Origin: Bacillus sp. Marseille-P3661
GTDB taxonomy: Bacteria; Bacillota; Bacilli; Bacillales; Bacillaceae_J
DNA length: 64,000 nucleotides
Reading direction: 5' to 3'
Assembly: GCF_900240995.1 (NCBI RefSeq)
Contig: NZ_LT965953.1
Location: forward strand, 269,303 to 333,302
A program made the position numbers and the translations under genes. Below, piece after piece: positions 24,247-32,736 of the stretch (the stretch's first letter is position 1; every line of letters starts with the position of its first letter). The notes beneath the pieces were generated by a model. The model was not told the origin of the DNA. It saw only the letters and a list, made by a program, of their open reading frames with translations, and did not search any database.

Positions 24247-24271
24247 TATAATTATACCCCGTACGGTAATA
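24247..24271 (+). promoter_or_regulatory. -10 element and CsoR/CstR-like operator (site 3)
   Basis: TATAAT (24247-24252) followed by TATACCCCGTACGGTAAT (24254-24271). The operator covers the likely start of transcription of the rhodanese gene at 24294. Three such sites occur within 300 bases. Confidence 0.6.
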
Positions 24272-24293
24272 AAAAATAGAAAAGAGGAAATTT

Positions 24294-24581
24294 ATGAAAC
24301 AGATGAATGCAAGTGAAATAAAAAACTTAATAGCTGAAGGAAAAAACTTAAACATTATTGATGTTAGAGAAGTAGAGGAAGTGGCAGCGGGGAAAATTCC
24401 TGGTGCGATGCATATTCCGTTAGGATTGTTAGAATTTCGTATGCATGAGTTAGATAAATCTAAAGAATATATTATGGTTTGTCGTTCTGGTGCTAGAAGT
24501 GGCCGGGCGTCACAATTTCTTGAAAGTCAGGGGTTTTCTGTGATTAATATGACAGGCGGCATGCTTTCATGGGAAGGCTAG
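24294..24581 (+). CDS. Single-domain rhodanese
   Basis: A 95-residue rhodanese with NIIDVREVEEVAAGKIPGA and the active-site loop CRSGARSG (Cys63). It lacks the N-terminal extension of its neighbour at 23565. AAGAGG precedes ATG 24294. Directly downstream of CstR-like site 3 and 58 bases before the persulfide dioxygenase gene, so the two are likely coinduced by sulfide or persulfide stress. Role: passing sulfane sulfur to the dioxygenase or to glutathione-like thiols. Confidence 0.9.
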   Translation: MKQMNASEIKNLIAEGKNLNIIDVREVEEVAAGKIPGAMHIPLGLLEFRMHELDKSKEYIMVCRSGARSGRASQFLESQGFSVINMTGGMLSWEG

Positions 24582-24639
24582 ATCGCTTAAAGAATCTATA
24601 AATTTTTTTAACTAATTATATACTACTGGGGGTAAAACG

Positions 24640-25767
24640 GTGACTGTAAAAGCAATGACTTCAAAGGAAATAACAAAAAAGGTATTTAATAAAGAAGAAT
24701 TATTTATTCTAGATGTACGTAACGAAACTGATTTTAAAGATTGGAAAATAGAAGGGGAAAACTTTGATTACTTTAATATTCCATACTTCGAATTACTTGA
24801 TGGTGTAGAAGCCATTTTAGATAAAATCCCTACTGATAAGGATGTATTGGTAGTCTGTGCAAAAGAAGGCTCGTCTGTGATGGTGGCAGAGATGCTTTCA
24901 GAAGAAGGCTTAAACGTTTCTTATTTACAAGGCGGCATGAAAGCTTGGAGTGAACACCTAGAGCCTGTTAAGGTTGGCAATTTAGCTGATGGTGGTGAAA
25001 TTTATCAATTTGTTCGCATCGGAAAAGGTTGTCTATCTTATATGGTTGTTTCGGACGGCGAAGCAGCCATCATTGATGCCACTCGTATGACTAACATTTA
25101 TCTTGATTTTGCGAAAGAAAAGGGTGCAACCATCTCGCATGTATTTGATACACATCTTCATGCTGATCATATTTCAGGTGGAAGAATGATTGCTGCGAAA
25201 ACGAACGCAACATATTGGTTGCCGCCTAAGGATGCAACAGAGATCACATATAATTACATGCCTTTAGAAGGTGGAAATCTTGTAACAATCGGACAAACAG
25301 CAATTGATATTCATGCACTATATTCACCAGGTCATACGATTGGTTCGACTTCATTTATTGTCGATGAGAAGTTTTTACTTTCAGGCGATATCTTATTCAT
25401 CGATTCCATCGGAAGACCAGACTTAGCTGGAATGGCTGAAGACTGGGTGGCTGATTTAAGAGAAAGCTTATACTCTCGATACAGAGAGCTTTCAGAAGAA
25501 CTAGTTGTATTACCCGCTCACTTCATGATTATTGATGAATTAAATGATGATGGCAGTGTGTCAGAAAGATTAGGAACGTTATTTGCTAAAAATCATGGCT
25601 TAAACATTGAAGACGAAAATGAATTTAGAAAGCTTGTAACTGAAAATTTACCACCGCAACCAAATGCATATCAAGAAATTCGTGAAACAAATATGGGGAA
25701 AATCAACCCTGACGAAGAAAAGCAACGCGAAATGGAAATTGGGCCAAATCGTTGTGCGGTTCGATAA
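24640..25767 (+). CDS. Rhodanese / persulfide dioxygenase fusion (YrkH-like)
   Basis: A 375-residue two-domain enzyme. Residues 1-108 are a rhodanese ([10 protein letters not shown]; Cys73 in VVCAKEGSS). Residues ~118-350 are a metallo-beta-lactamase domain of the persulfide dioxygenase type: [10 protein letters not shown] (His172, His174, Asp176, His177), [12 protein letters not shown] and [10 protein letters not shown]. Such enzymes oxidise low-molecular-weight persulfides to sulfite. The order rhodanese-MBL equals YrkH of B. subtilis and is the reverse of the S. aureus CstB layout. Start is GTG 24640 after a GGGGG site. It belongs to the sulfur locus under the CstR-like operators. Confidence 0.88.
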   Translation: MTVKAMTSKEITKKVFNKEELFILDVRNETDFKDWKIEGENFDYFNIPYFELLDGVEAILDKIPTDKDVLVVCAKEGSSVMVAEMLSEEGLNVSYLQGGMKAWSEHLEPVKVGNLADGGEIYQFVRIGKGCLSYMVVSDGEAAIIDATRMTNIYLDFAKEKGATISHVFDTHLHADHISGGRMIAAKTNATYWLPPKDATEITYNYMPLEGGNLVTIGQTAIDIHALYSPGHTIGSTSFIVDEKFLLSGDILFIDSIGRPDLAGMAEDWVADLRESLYSRYRELSEELVVLPAHFMIIDELNDDGSVSERLGTLFAKNHGLNIEDENEFRKLVTENLPPQPNAYQEIRETNMGKINPDEEKQREMEIGPNRCAVR

Positions 25768-26024
25768 TGTTTTAAAATTTTTATTATTATAAGTAAAAGA
25801 TACAAATTAATAAATTAAAAAAGAGTAGAATGAGGGAACCTATGATGGTTCCCTGTAACTAAAAATAGAGCTATATCCAACCTTCTAAGTCTAACTTATA
25901 ACGACAGTCGTATAAAACGGGTCGATATATTATAAAAAAGTGAGAAACTATTCATGCTCGAATGACTTTGGATAACTAGCAATACGTAGAAGAGATAGCA
26001 ACTATATGATAAGGAGAAATGATT

Positions 26025-26312
26025 ATGATAAAAGTTACAGAACCGGCTATATCAGCCATAAAAAAAGAAATAGCGGACGTTATTAGTGAAGGAAAAAAGC
26101 CTTTTATCCGGCTTGCAATGGGAATAGGTTGAGGGGGGCCACAGCTTCGTCTGGCTCTGGAAGAGTCAGCTTTAGAAAAAGATGAAATCATCGAACAAGA
26201 CGGCATACTGTTTTTAGTGAATGAAGCAAGTAAGCCTTATTTTGATAATGTGAAGATTGATTATATAAAGAATTTATTGGGTGGCGGGCAATTTAAAGTG
26301 CTGCGCGTATAA
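26025..26312 (+). CDS. HesB-like protein with in-frame TGA: candidate selenoprotein
   Basis: Reading from ATG 26025 (AAGGAG at 26011-26016) gives 95 residues when TGA at codon 36 (26130-26132) is read through. The product is a HesB/IscA-like protein; the TGA stands exactly where the family has its cysteine (GIG-TGA-GGPQLRLALEES against the usual GCGGPxLxLALDE). The frame before and after the TGA is fully open and continues the family without any other defect, ending at TAA 26310. A hairpin with a G in its loop lies 19-37 bases downstream. HesB-like proteins are among the known prokaryotic selenoprotein families. The alternative is a recent nonsense mutation. It lies in the sulfur locus, 257 bases after the dioxygenase gene. 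Confidence 0.7.
26151..26169 (+). promoter_or_regulatory. Candidate bacterial SECIS hairpin
   Basis: CTGGCTC (26151-26157), loop TGGAA (26158-26162), GAGTCAG (26163-26169): seven pairs with one G-U. The second loop base is G, 27 bases after the TGA. As I recall the bacterial SECIS consensus, it asks for a G in the first two loop positions, 16-37 bases from the UGA; this fits. A competing hairpin GGGGCCA / TGGCTCT (26135-26157) is also possible. Confidence 0.55.
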
Positions 26313-26473
26313 ACTGTAGGGGCTATTTAGCCTTTTTTTTGTATATAAAAAACTATTTTCGTAATTAAGGCTAAATTTGCCCTGACCGGTAAATTACGTT
26401 ATTTCATACATAAATAATTTTGTACTTATCAGGGTAAACAAATAAGTATGGAAATGTTTGAAGGAGTAAGATA

Positions 26474-26548
26474 ATGGCAAAAACGATTACAATCATTCAT
26501 CAAAACGATACACATGGTTATTTAAAACCTCAAAAGTTATTTAGCTGA
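26474..26548 (+). pseudogene. N-terminal stub of a 5'-nucleotidase/SoxB-like phosphoesterase
   Basis: AAGGAG and ATG 26474 start a 24-codon frame whose sequence TITIIHQNDTHGYLKPQ is the first metal-binding strand of bacterial 5'-nucleotidases and SoxB-like metallophosphoesterases (NDTHG). It stops at TGA 26546 and nothing of the remaining ~450 residues of such enzymes is found downstream, so this is a deletion remnant with its translation start preserved. The 26313-26473 stretch before it is AT-rich and holds no other feature. Confidence 0.7.
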
Positions 26549-26646
26549 TATAGGTATTTATATATATAGGGATTATGGCAAGATTTTATCTATCTAAAGT
26601 CTACTTTTTAGCATGAGCTATGAAATTTTAAGGAGGGAGAATGGCT

Positions 26647-27243
26647 ATGAATCCATGGCATCAACTTTTTCAAGATAAGAACTATGTTTATGGCACAGAT
26701 CCAAATGTATTTTTAGCGGAAATGCAGAAAAAACTTCAGCTTAAAGGTGAAGCACTTGCGATAGCAGAAGGTGAGGGCCGTAATGCAGTTTTTTTAGCTG
26801 AACAGGGAATGAATGTAACAGCTTGGGATTACGCGGAATCAGGTTTAGAAAAAGCGAAAAGGCTCGCTGAAACTCGGGGGGTTAAGTTAAGAACAAAACT
26901 AGTAGATTTAAATGAAGCGCAATGGGAAAAAGAGCAATGGGATGAACTTGTATGTATTTTTGGTCATTTTCCAGAACAATTACGTAAAAAAACACTACGA
27001 GCCGTTAAGGAATCGGTAAAGCCTGGTGGGTATTTTATTACTGAGGTATATTCGGTGTATCAATTGCCATATAAAAGTGGTGGACCACAGGATGTTGAGT
27101 TACTCTACAAGCCTGAAGAGTTCTTAAATGCTTTTTCAGACTGGCGGATTGTACACTTTTTTACTGGGGAAGTTTTTCGTCAAGAGGGCGAACTGCATAA
27201 TGGTTTATCACATGTTATTCAGTTTGTAGGACAAAAAACCTAA
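26647..27243 (+). CDS. TehB/thiopurine-type SAM methyltransferase
   Basis: A 198-residue class I methyltransferase. WHQLFQDKNYVYGTDPNVFLAE at the N-terminus and ALAIAEGEGRNAVFLAEQG (motif I) are typical of the TehB-like group; VTAWDYAESGLEKAKRLA is motif II and SVKPGGYFITEVY the post-motif. These enzymes methylate chalcogen oxyanions or small thiols in the best-known cases, which would suit a locus dealing with sulfur and perhaps selenium, but the substrate is not defined. Start ATG 26647 is 9 bases after AGGAGGG; the ATG at 26641 is too close to it. Confidence 0.82.
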   Translation: MNPWHQLFQDKNYVYGTDPNVFLAEMQKKLQLKGEALAIAEGEGRNAVFLAEQGMNVTAWDYAESGLEKAKRLAETRGVKLRTKLVDLNEAQWEKEQWDELVCIFGHFPEQLRKKTLRAVKESVKPGGYFITEVYSVYQLPYKSGGPQDVELLYKPEEFLNAFSDWRIVHFFTGEVFRQEGELHNGLSHVIQFVGQKT

Positions 27244-27566
27244 AAACAACTAGAATTCTTGGTTGTACTAGATTAGCCTAAATTTTATTCCAAAGAGGTT
27301 GGAACTGGGATTCATACTTTACACAATGTAACTGGGATTCTTAAAAATTTTCGAAAAGAGTTTGGTAAACTTTTCTTTACTTTATTTTTAAGAAAGTTTA
27401 TGCTGTAATTTGTGGAAAAATGTTTGGAGCAGTGTACATAAAGTTTTAAAGACATTCTATAGTCATGAGCAATTAGAAAGTTGTTATAAGAAAAGAATAG
27501 ATGATGTCTATAGAGAAAATAATAAACTGAGTAATAGCATGCTAGAAAGCATAGGGAGTTGAAATG
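27244..27566. other. Intergenic stretch with a short open frame remnant
   Basis: No gene called. On the plus strand a frame without a usable start runs from about 27393 to 27562 and reads like protein near its end (SHEQLESCYKKRIDDVYRENN), so it may be the tail of a lost gene. A minus-strand frame at 27312-27578 overlaps the next gene and has no support. Confidence 0.35.
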
Positions 27567-29195
27567 ATGGATCTTCAAGAAATGATATTTGGTTTTATTG
27601 GCGGTCTCGGTATTTTTTTATTTGGTATTAAATACATGGGTGATGGTCTCCAAATAGCAGCAGGAGACCGTTTGAGAAACATCTTAGACCGTTTAACTAC
27701 AAATCCTTTTATGGGCGTATTAGCAGGGGTTTTTATAACAGTATTAATCCAGTCTAGTTCGGGAACTACATCCTTAACAGTTGCATTGGTTAGTGCAGGA
27801 TTTATGACGTTAAGACAAGCTATTGGCGTTATAATGGGTGCTAATATTGGAACAACGGTAACGGCCTTTATCATCGGTATTGATATTGGAGAATATGCTT
27901 TACCCATTATGGGGGCAGGTGCGCTTTTTTTATTTTTCTTTAAAAATAAAAATATAAATGCACTTGGACAAATATTATTTGGGTTTGGTGCCTTGTTCTT
28001 TGGTTTAGAACTGATGAGTGCCGGAATGAAACCGCTTCGCTCGTTACAGGAATTTCAAGACCTTACAGTTAGTATGAGTAACAGCCCTATTCTTGGGGTA
28101 GTGGTTGGAACTGTTTTTACTGTTATCGTTCAAAGCTCGAGTGCAACGATCGGTATTTTGCAGGAACTATTTTCCCAAGGGGCTATAGACATAAAAGCAG
28201 CCTTGCCTGTGTTATTTGGTGATAATATTGGTACAACAATAACAGCTGTATTGGCAGCTATCGGAACTTCAATTTCTGCGCGTAGAGCTGCGTTGGTACA
28301 CGTTTTATTTAACATAATTGGAACGACCATATTCTTAATTATCCTTGGTTTGTATACGAGGTTTATCAGCTTTTTACAAGTTTCCATGAATTTAAATCCT
28401 GAAATGACGATCGCGTTTGCACATGGTATTTTTAACGTGTCAAATACAATTATCCAGTTTCCGTTTATTGCGGCTTTAGCATGGATTGTTACAAAAATTA
28501 TTCCTGGACAAGATGTACAGGTTGATGTAAAAACTAAACATCTTAATCCAGCAATCATTGAGCAATCTCCATCAATTGCCTTAGGTCAAGCAAAAGAAGA
28601 AGTTAAACGTATGGGTGAATACGCGGGTAATGCCGTTTCTGAATCTATCCACTTTTTAAATACAAAAGAAAAAAGACATGCAGAGCTTGCTATGCAATAT
28701 GAAGAGGCCATTAATAAATTTGATAGAGAGATCACTGAATACCTTGTAAAGATATCAAGAAAGTCATTATCAGCAGCTGATTCAGAAGAGCATAATCGCT
28801 TAATGAATACAATCAGAGACATTGAACGTGTAGGAGATCACACGGAAAATATTATAGAATTACTTGAACTTCGTTTAGCAAGAAGGGTTAACCTTTCTGA
28901 AGAAGCCATAGGTGAATTAAATGAAATGTTTAATCTTACGATAGAAACCTTACAAGATGCATTAAATTCACTTATGAACAATGATAAAGAACTGGCGAAA
29001 AAAGTTTTAATAAAAGAAAAAAGTATCGACGAAATGGAACGTACATTACGGAAAACACATATCGGCCGTATGAACGAAGGTGTTTGTACAGGTGATGCAG
29101 GTGTAATTTTTGTGGATATCGCAAGTAACCTTGAACGGATTGGGGATCATGCAGTGAATATCGCTGAATCTGTTTTGGGAGACACGCCAAGCTAA
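27567..29195 (+). CDS. Na/Pi cotransporter family protein with PhoU-like domain
   Basis: A 542-residue protein: about eight or nine membrane segments in residues 1-310 containing two inverted Na/Pi cotransporter repeats (IQSSSGTTSLTVALVSAGF near 53 and VQSSSATIGILQELFSQG near 186, the QSSS motif in each), then a cytoplasmic helical PhoU-like region (RLMNTIRDIERVGDHTENI and DIASNLERIGDHAVNIAES). Found widely in bacilli as a sodium-dependent phosphate or phosphonate carrier. The frame offers ATG at 27564 and 27567; the second has the better spacing from AGGGAG. Confidence 0.9.
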   Translation: MDLQEMIFGFIGGLGIFLFGIKYMGDGLQIAAGDRLRNILDRLTTNPFMGVLAGVFITVLIQSSSGTTSLTVALVSAGFMTLRQAIGVIMGANIGTTVTAFIIGIDIGEYALPIMGAGALFLFFFKNKNINALGQILFGFGALFFGLELMSAGMKPLRSLQEFQDLTVSMSNSPILGVVVGTVFTVIVQSSSATIGILQELFSQGAIDIKAALPVLFGDNIGTTITAVLAAIGTSISARRAALVHVLFNIIGTTIFLIILGLYTRFISFLQVSMNLNPEMTIAFAHGIFNVSNTIIQFPFIAALAWIVTKIIPGQDVQVDVKTKHLNPAIIEQSPSIALGQAKEEVKRMGEYAGNAVSESIHFLNTKEKRHAELAMQYEEAINKFDREITEYLVKISRKSLSAADSEEHNRLMNTIRDIERVGDHTENIIELLELRLARRVNLSEEAIGELNEMFNLTIETLQDALNSLMNNDKELAKKVLIKEKSIDEMERTLRKTHIGRMNEGVCTGDAGVIFVDIASNLERIGDHAVNIAESVLGDTPS

Positions 29196-29201
29196 ACAAA
29201 G

Positions 29202-29230
29202 CATTCCTTCTTTGAAGGAATGTTTTTTTT
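29202..29230 (+). terminator. Rho-independent terminator
   Basis: CATTCCTTC, loop TTT, GAAGGAATG, then eight T. Ends the Na/Pi transporter gene. Confidence 0.9.
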
Positions 29231-29360
29231 AGGAGAAACTTCACCATCTTTAAAGTGCTATTGTTAGAGATTTTTTTTAAAATTTGTACTTTTGTCTCTG
29301 TCAAGGTCATTAAAGTTTACATAACATGGACTATAACCTTAACAATGGAGGTGATCTTCT

Positions 29361-29468
29361 ATGGGATACGGGTATGGATATGGTTATGGAGGTTACAACG
29401 ATAGCTTTGTATTAATTGTTGTGTTATTTATCCTTTTAATTATTGTTGGTGCATCATTCTATTGCTAA
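29361..29468 (+). CDS. YjcZ-family sporulation micropeptide
   Basis: A 35-residue peptide: a Gly/Tyr-rich head (four GY pairs) followed by one hydrophobic helix (FVLIVVLFILLIIVGASFYC). This is the pattern of the YjcZ / SscA small sporulation peptides of bacilli. GGAGGTG at 29347-29353 precedes ATG 29361 at the proper distance. Monocistronic with its own terminator. It likely inserts in a membrane of the forespore or coat. Confidence 0.88.
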   Translation: MGYGYGYGYGGYNDSFVLIVVLFILLIIVGASFYC

Positions 29469-29486
29469 ACCTTTAATAGCTATTCG

Positions 29487-29516
29487 AAAAAAGAGCCCAC
29501 TTATATGGCTCTTTTT
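29487..29516. terminator. Bidirectional terminator
   Basis: AAAAGAGCC, loop CACTTATAT, GGCTCTTTTT. A-rich left and T-rich right flanks let it serve both the YjcZ-type gene and the convergent DUF421 gene. Confidence 0.85.
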
Positions 29517-29545
29517 CACTTCTACATATTTATTCTTTTATATAA

Positions 29546-30412
29546 CTATTGAAAATACGGCAATATAGAATTAATCGTATCCTTCAACTTAGAAACAGTT
29601 GCTTGCTGATGCTCCAAATTTTTTCCGTTAATCGATTTGGTTTGCTGAGAAAAGCTATCCAAATCGTTGTGTAATTTCCTTAAAGTAGCTGCTAATGATG
29701 GCCTTTGTTCAATCATCTTGTCTTTAATCGTTTCATTATATAAATCAACATAAAGATTACCTTTTGAATCTACTTGTGCCAAAAATACATCATCAAAATT
29801 TGCAGCTCCTTGTTTTTGAATTTCTTGAAGTAACCATCCATGCGAATATCCTAATGTCGAGAGGTTTTTATTTAAAATATTTCCATCTACGATTAAAAGA
29901 GTTGGAGCATGTTCTTGTTCAAGTGCCATCCCTAAAATGTGTGGTGTAATCGGTGCTTGGTCTATTTTCTTCATTACACTCAATTCACCGTTTGTTTCTA
30001 AAACGGCCATCTCAACATCGGCGACTTTAAAAACCCCTCGTTCTCTTAATAGCATCATTAACTCATCTATCGCTAATTGATTTTTTTTCATACTTTTTTC
30101 AAGCACATTCCCATTTTTTATTATGATAGCGGGTCTTCCATCTGTTAACCGTAAAATACTTCGAGACTTTAAGCCAATAATCCCTAAGATAACAGGAAAT
30201 ATACCCCAAATGGCTAATGAAACTAAGCCATCTATAATTTTAACATTTTGATCGACCGACATTGTTGCTGCGACAGAACCAATTGTAATGCCTACACAGT
30301 AATCGAAGAAAGTAAGCTGTGAAAGCTGCTTTTTTCCCATTATGCGTGTCATGATCAATAATAAAAGGAAAGCACCGACTGAACGAATTAAAATTAATAT
30401 AAACTCTGGCAC
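29546..30412 (-). CDS. DUF421 membrane protein (YetF-like)
   Basis: A 288-residue protein with three N-terminal membrane segments (residues 3-20, 33-52, 60-78) and a cytoplasmic domain bearing the DUF421 core (GRPAIIIKNGNVLEKSMKKNQL, LRERGVFKVADVEMAVLETNGELSV). Related to YetF, YrbG and YkjA of B. subtilis, involved by report in spore or envelope physiology, but without a known reaction. GTG start with GGAGG eight bases upstream. Divergent from a DUF4363 lipoprotein, the frequent neighbour of this family. Confidence 0.87.
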   Translation of the reverse strand: MPEFILILIRSVGAFLLLLIMTRIMGKKQLSQLTFFDYCVGITIGSVAATMSVDQNVKIIDGLVSLAIWGIFPVILGIIGLKSRSILRLTDGRPAIIIKNGNVLEKSMKKNQLAIDELMMLLRERGVFKVADVEMAVLETNGELSVMKKIDQAPITPHILGMALEQEHAPTLLIVDGNILNKNLSTLGYSHGWLLQEIQKQGAANFDDVFLAQVDSKGNLYVDLYNETIKDKMIEQRPSLAATLRKLHNDLDSFSQQTKSINGKNLEHQQATVSKLKDTINSILPYFQ

Positions 30413-30502
30413 TTATAAATCCTCCATTTGTATGATATGAGTAAGCTTTTATTAGTATTGGGTAATATAAGGTTAAACATGCAATCATTGGGGGTGGCAA
30501 CG

Positions 30503-30841
30503 ATGTATAAAAAAAGTCTAGTGATTATTTTGATTTTGCTCATTTTATCAGGTTGCTCAAACTGGAATGGAGAGAACGTCTTCCTTACAAAGATCAATAT
30601 AATAGAACAATTAATGGATCAAGAAGAATGGAATTCTTTAAAGTCTGAAGTTACTGAGCTGAAAAGCTTGTATGAAAGTCATAAGTGGAAAATCCAACTG
30701 CTAGGTGATGAGGAAGAGTATGAAGGAATAGTTGAAAGTATTAACAGACTGTTTATTACTATAGAGGAAGAGGATGCAACTGAAGCTAAATTAGAGCTTG
30801 CGACTATTAAAGCCATTATAAACGAAATTTATTCATTATGA
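30503..30841 (+). CDS. DUF4363 lipoprotein
   Basis: A 112-residue lipoprotein: signal with lipobox LILSGCSN (Cys at residue 18), then a mostly helical domain (EEWNSLKSEVTELKSLYESHKWKIQLLGDEEEYEGI) typical of DUF4363. Start ATG 30503 follows GGGGGTGG at 30490-30497; the longer frame from 30428 overlaps the divergent promoter region. The pairing with a DUF421 protein is common in bacilli and suggests a shared membrane complex. Confidence 0.85.
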   Translation: MYKKSLVIILILLILSGCSNWNGENVFLTKINIIEQLMDQEEWNSLKSEVTELKSLYESHKWKIQLLGDEEEYEGIVESINRLFITIEEEDATEAKLELATIKAIINEIYSL

Positions 30842-30997
30842 TGTATTAGAGGTGTTCTTAATCGAGAGCGCCTTTTCTTATTGGCAAGATAATAAATTTT
30901 TAATAATTGCTGGAAAATTGTCTGAAAATTATATATAATACTAAGTAATAAGAATTTCTATTTCTATAACCACCTGAAAGGAGCTTGTCCGTTCCGT

Positions 30998-31174
30998 ATG
31001 ACATTAGACGATAGGAAGCTTTCAAAAGTTTATAGAAAGATTATTACTGCAGACAAAATCAAAGCAATTTGGCTGTATGAGAAACTTGATGACAAACTGA
31101 AAGAAGATTTCCGAAAACGCTGTATTCAAAATGGCTCACCCGGAGCTTTAAAGATGTTAGAACAATTAAAATAG
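30998..31174 (+). CDS. Small basic protein of unknown function (58 aa)
   Basis: A 58-residue, strongly charged, probably helical protein (KLSKVYRKIITADKIKAIW to GSPGALKMLEQLK). GAAAGGAG lies 14 or so bases before ATG 30998, slightly far but usable. It has its own terminator immediately after, which supports a real transcription unit. No family recognised. Confidence 0.6.
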   Translation: MTLDDRKLSKVYRKIITADKIKAIWLYEKLDDKLKEDFRKRCIQNGSPGALKMLEQLK

Positions 31175-31197
31175 ATCCTTTTTGGGATCTTTTTTAT
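31173..31197 (+). terminator. Rho-independent terminator
   Basis: AGATCC, loop of T, GGATCT, then six T; overlaps the stop codon of the 58-residue gene. Confidence 0.8.
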
Positions 31198-31230
31198 TTG
31201 GATTCAACTACTTAATTGAGAATGCTTATT

Positions 31231-31326
31231 AGTTGCTGATATATGTAGAAAGTGGCAGATATACGATTCATTATGGCAGATATATACCAAAAGTTGCAGA
31301 TATAACCTAAAAGTGGCTGATATTTG
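31231..31326. repeat. Degenerate ~20-bp repeats, array 1
   Basis: Five successive units of 20-22 bases share a core GTKGCWGATAT followed by an A-rich tail (for example GTTGCTGATATATGTAGAAA, GTGGCAGATATACGATTCA). A second array with the same core lies at 41452-41555; both sit between convergent genes and both begin AGTTGCTGATATAT. Confidence 0.8.
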
Positions 31327-31394
31327 ATGGTTGGGCATTAGTGGGGATGTAGGACATACCTTCGGGAATTCTCCCCACTAATGGTAGTTTCACT

Positions 31395-32699
31395 TTATAT
31401 GTATGGTTTATCTGCTATTTTTTTGACTTCTATATAATGAATATGATGGCCGTCATTTTCATGAACTTTGAATAGATAGCCTTCCGTTTCGATTTCAGTC
31501 CATGTTTTAATATCGAAATTTTGTGTTAAAAACCAACCGCCGATTGTGTCTACTTCATCTTCAGATAAATTCGTTCCTAATAAGTCATTGACGTCTTCAA
31601 CCAGTAATTTTCCGTCTAATATATAGTGTCCTTCTTTTAATTTACGAATTTCTGGAATTTCATCTTCATCAAATTCATCTCGGATTTCACCAACAATTTC
31701 TTCGATGATATCTTCGACCGTAACCAATCCAGACGTACCGCCATATTCGTCAATTAAAATGGCGATGTGGATGCGCTCTTTTTGCATTTTGACTAATAAG
31801 TTGTGAATCGGAATCGTATCAATAACCCGAATTACCGGCTTAATAAATGACTGTTTATCAGTGGTTTTATTCATGATTTTCGCAGTCAAAAGTTCTTTTG
31901 CATTTATAAAACCTAGAATATTATCTTTATCACTGTCTACCACCACAGGATATCGTGTATAGCCTTCACTTTCAATTACTTTAATAACATCATCAAAGGT
32001 ATCATCAATCGAAATCACGACGATTTCAGTACGAGGAACCATAATTTCTCTAGCTGTTCGCTCATCAAACTCAAAAATATTGTTCACGTACTTTAATTCA
32101 TTTTTATTAATTTCACCACTTTTATAGCTCTCGGATAATAATATCCTAAGCTCTTCTTCGGAGTGAGCTACCTCATGCTCTGAAGCGGGTTCTAATCCAA
32201 AGATGCCAACAAGCAATCGTGCAGAACCGTTTAAAAGCCAAATGAACGGATACATGATTTTGTAAAACCAAATAATTGGACCTGCAAATAAGATTGTAAT
32301 CGTTTCTGCTTTTTGAATAGCAACTGTTTTCGGTGCTAATTCACCTACAACAACGTGTAAAAAGGTTACAAGAGCAAAAGCGATTCCAAAAGATAAAATA
32401 TGTGTCACAGACTCATTTAAATTCAAGCTCTTGAATAATGGATGTAATAGTTCTTCAACAGTTGGTTCACCTAACCAACCTAATCCTAATGCTGTCACCG
32501 TAATACCTAATTGACAAGCAGATAAATATTCATCTAAGTGAGATACTACTCTTTTGGCAGCAAGTGCGCCTTTTTTGTCTTCAGCAATAAGTTGGTCAAT
32601 CCTTGACATACGTACTTTCACAATAGCAAATTCGGTTGCGACAAAGAATGCTGTTAAAGCAATTAATAATGCGATTAAGAGTAAATTAATTGTTGTCAA
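31395..32699 (-). CDS. CNNM/CorC (HlyC)-family membrane transporter
   Basis: A 434-residue protein: DUF21/CNNM membrane domain (residues ~1-190, four helices, with [20 protein letters not shown]), a CBS-domain pair ([14 protein letters not shown] and [17 protein letters not shown]), and a C-terminal CorC_HlyC domain ([19 protein letters not shown]). Homologues such as MpfA export magnesium. The start is TTG 32699: the in-frame stop TAA just upstream excludes longer versions. The only strong ribosome binding site is 29 bases away across a hairpin, described separately. Confidence 0.9.
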   Translation of the reverse strand: MTTINLLLIALLIALTAFFVATEFAIVKVRMSRIDQLIAEDKKGALAAKRVVSHLDEYLSACQLGITVTALGLGWLGEPTVEELLHPLFKSLNLNESVTHILSFGIAFALVTFLHVVVGELAPKTVAIQKAETITILFAGPIIWFYKIMYPFIWLLNGSARLLVGIFGLEPASEHEVAHSEEELRILLSESYKSGEINKNELKYVNNIFEFDERTAREIMVPRTEIVVISIDDTFDDVIKVIESEGYTRYPVVVDSDKDNILGFINAKELLTAKIMNKTTDKQSFIKPVIRVIDTIPIHNLLVKMQKERIHIAILIDEYGGTSGLVTVEDIIEEIVGEIRDEFDEDEIPEIRKLKEGHYILDGKLLVEDVNDLLGTNLSEDEVDTIGGWFLTQNFDIKTWTEIETEGYLFKVHENDGHHIHYIEVKKIADKPYI

Positions 32700-32736
32700 T
32701 GAGTAGTCTTACCATATAGTAAGACATACACCTCCT
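32700..32736 (-). promoter_or_regulatory. Ribosome binding site separated from its start by a hairpin
   Basis: On the minus strand: AGGAGGTG (32736-32729), TAT, then GTCTTAC-TATATG-GTAAGAC (32725-32706, a perfect 7-bp stem with a 6-base loop), TACTCA, and TTG. The linear spacing is 29 bases; when the hairpin folds, 9 bases remain, the normal spacing. The same site also precedes an ATG that opens a 13-codon leader overlapping the transporter start. Confidence 0.75.

Noticed and set aside
27312-27578. Minus-strand 88-codon frame before the Na/Pi transporter
   Set aside because: Overlaps the transporter's start region, lacks a start signal and is rich in Tyr/Phe/His as expected for the reverse strand of AT-rich DNA.
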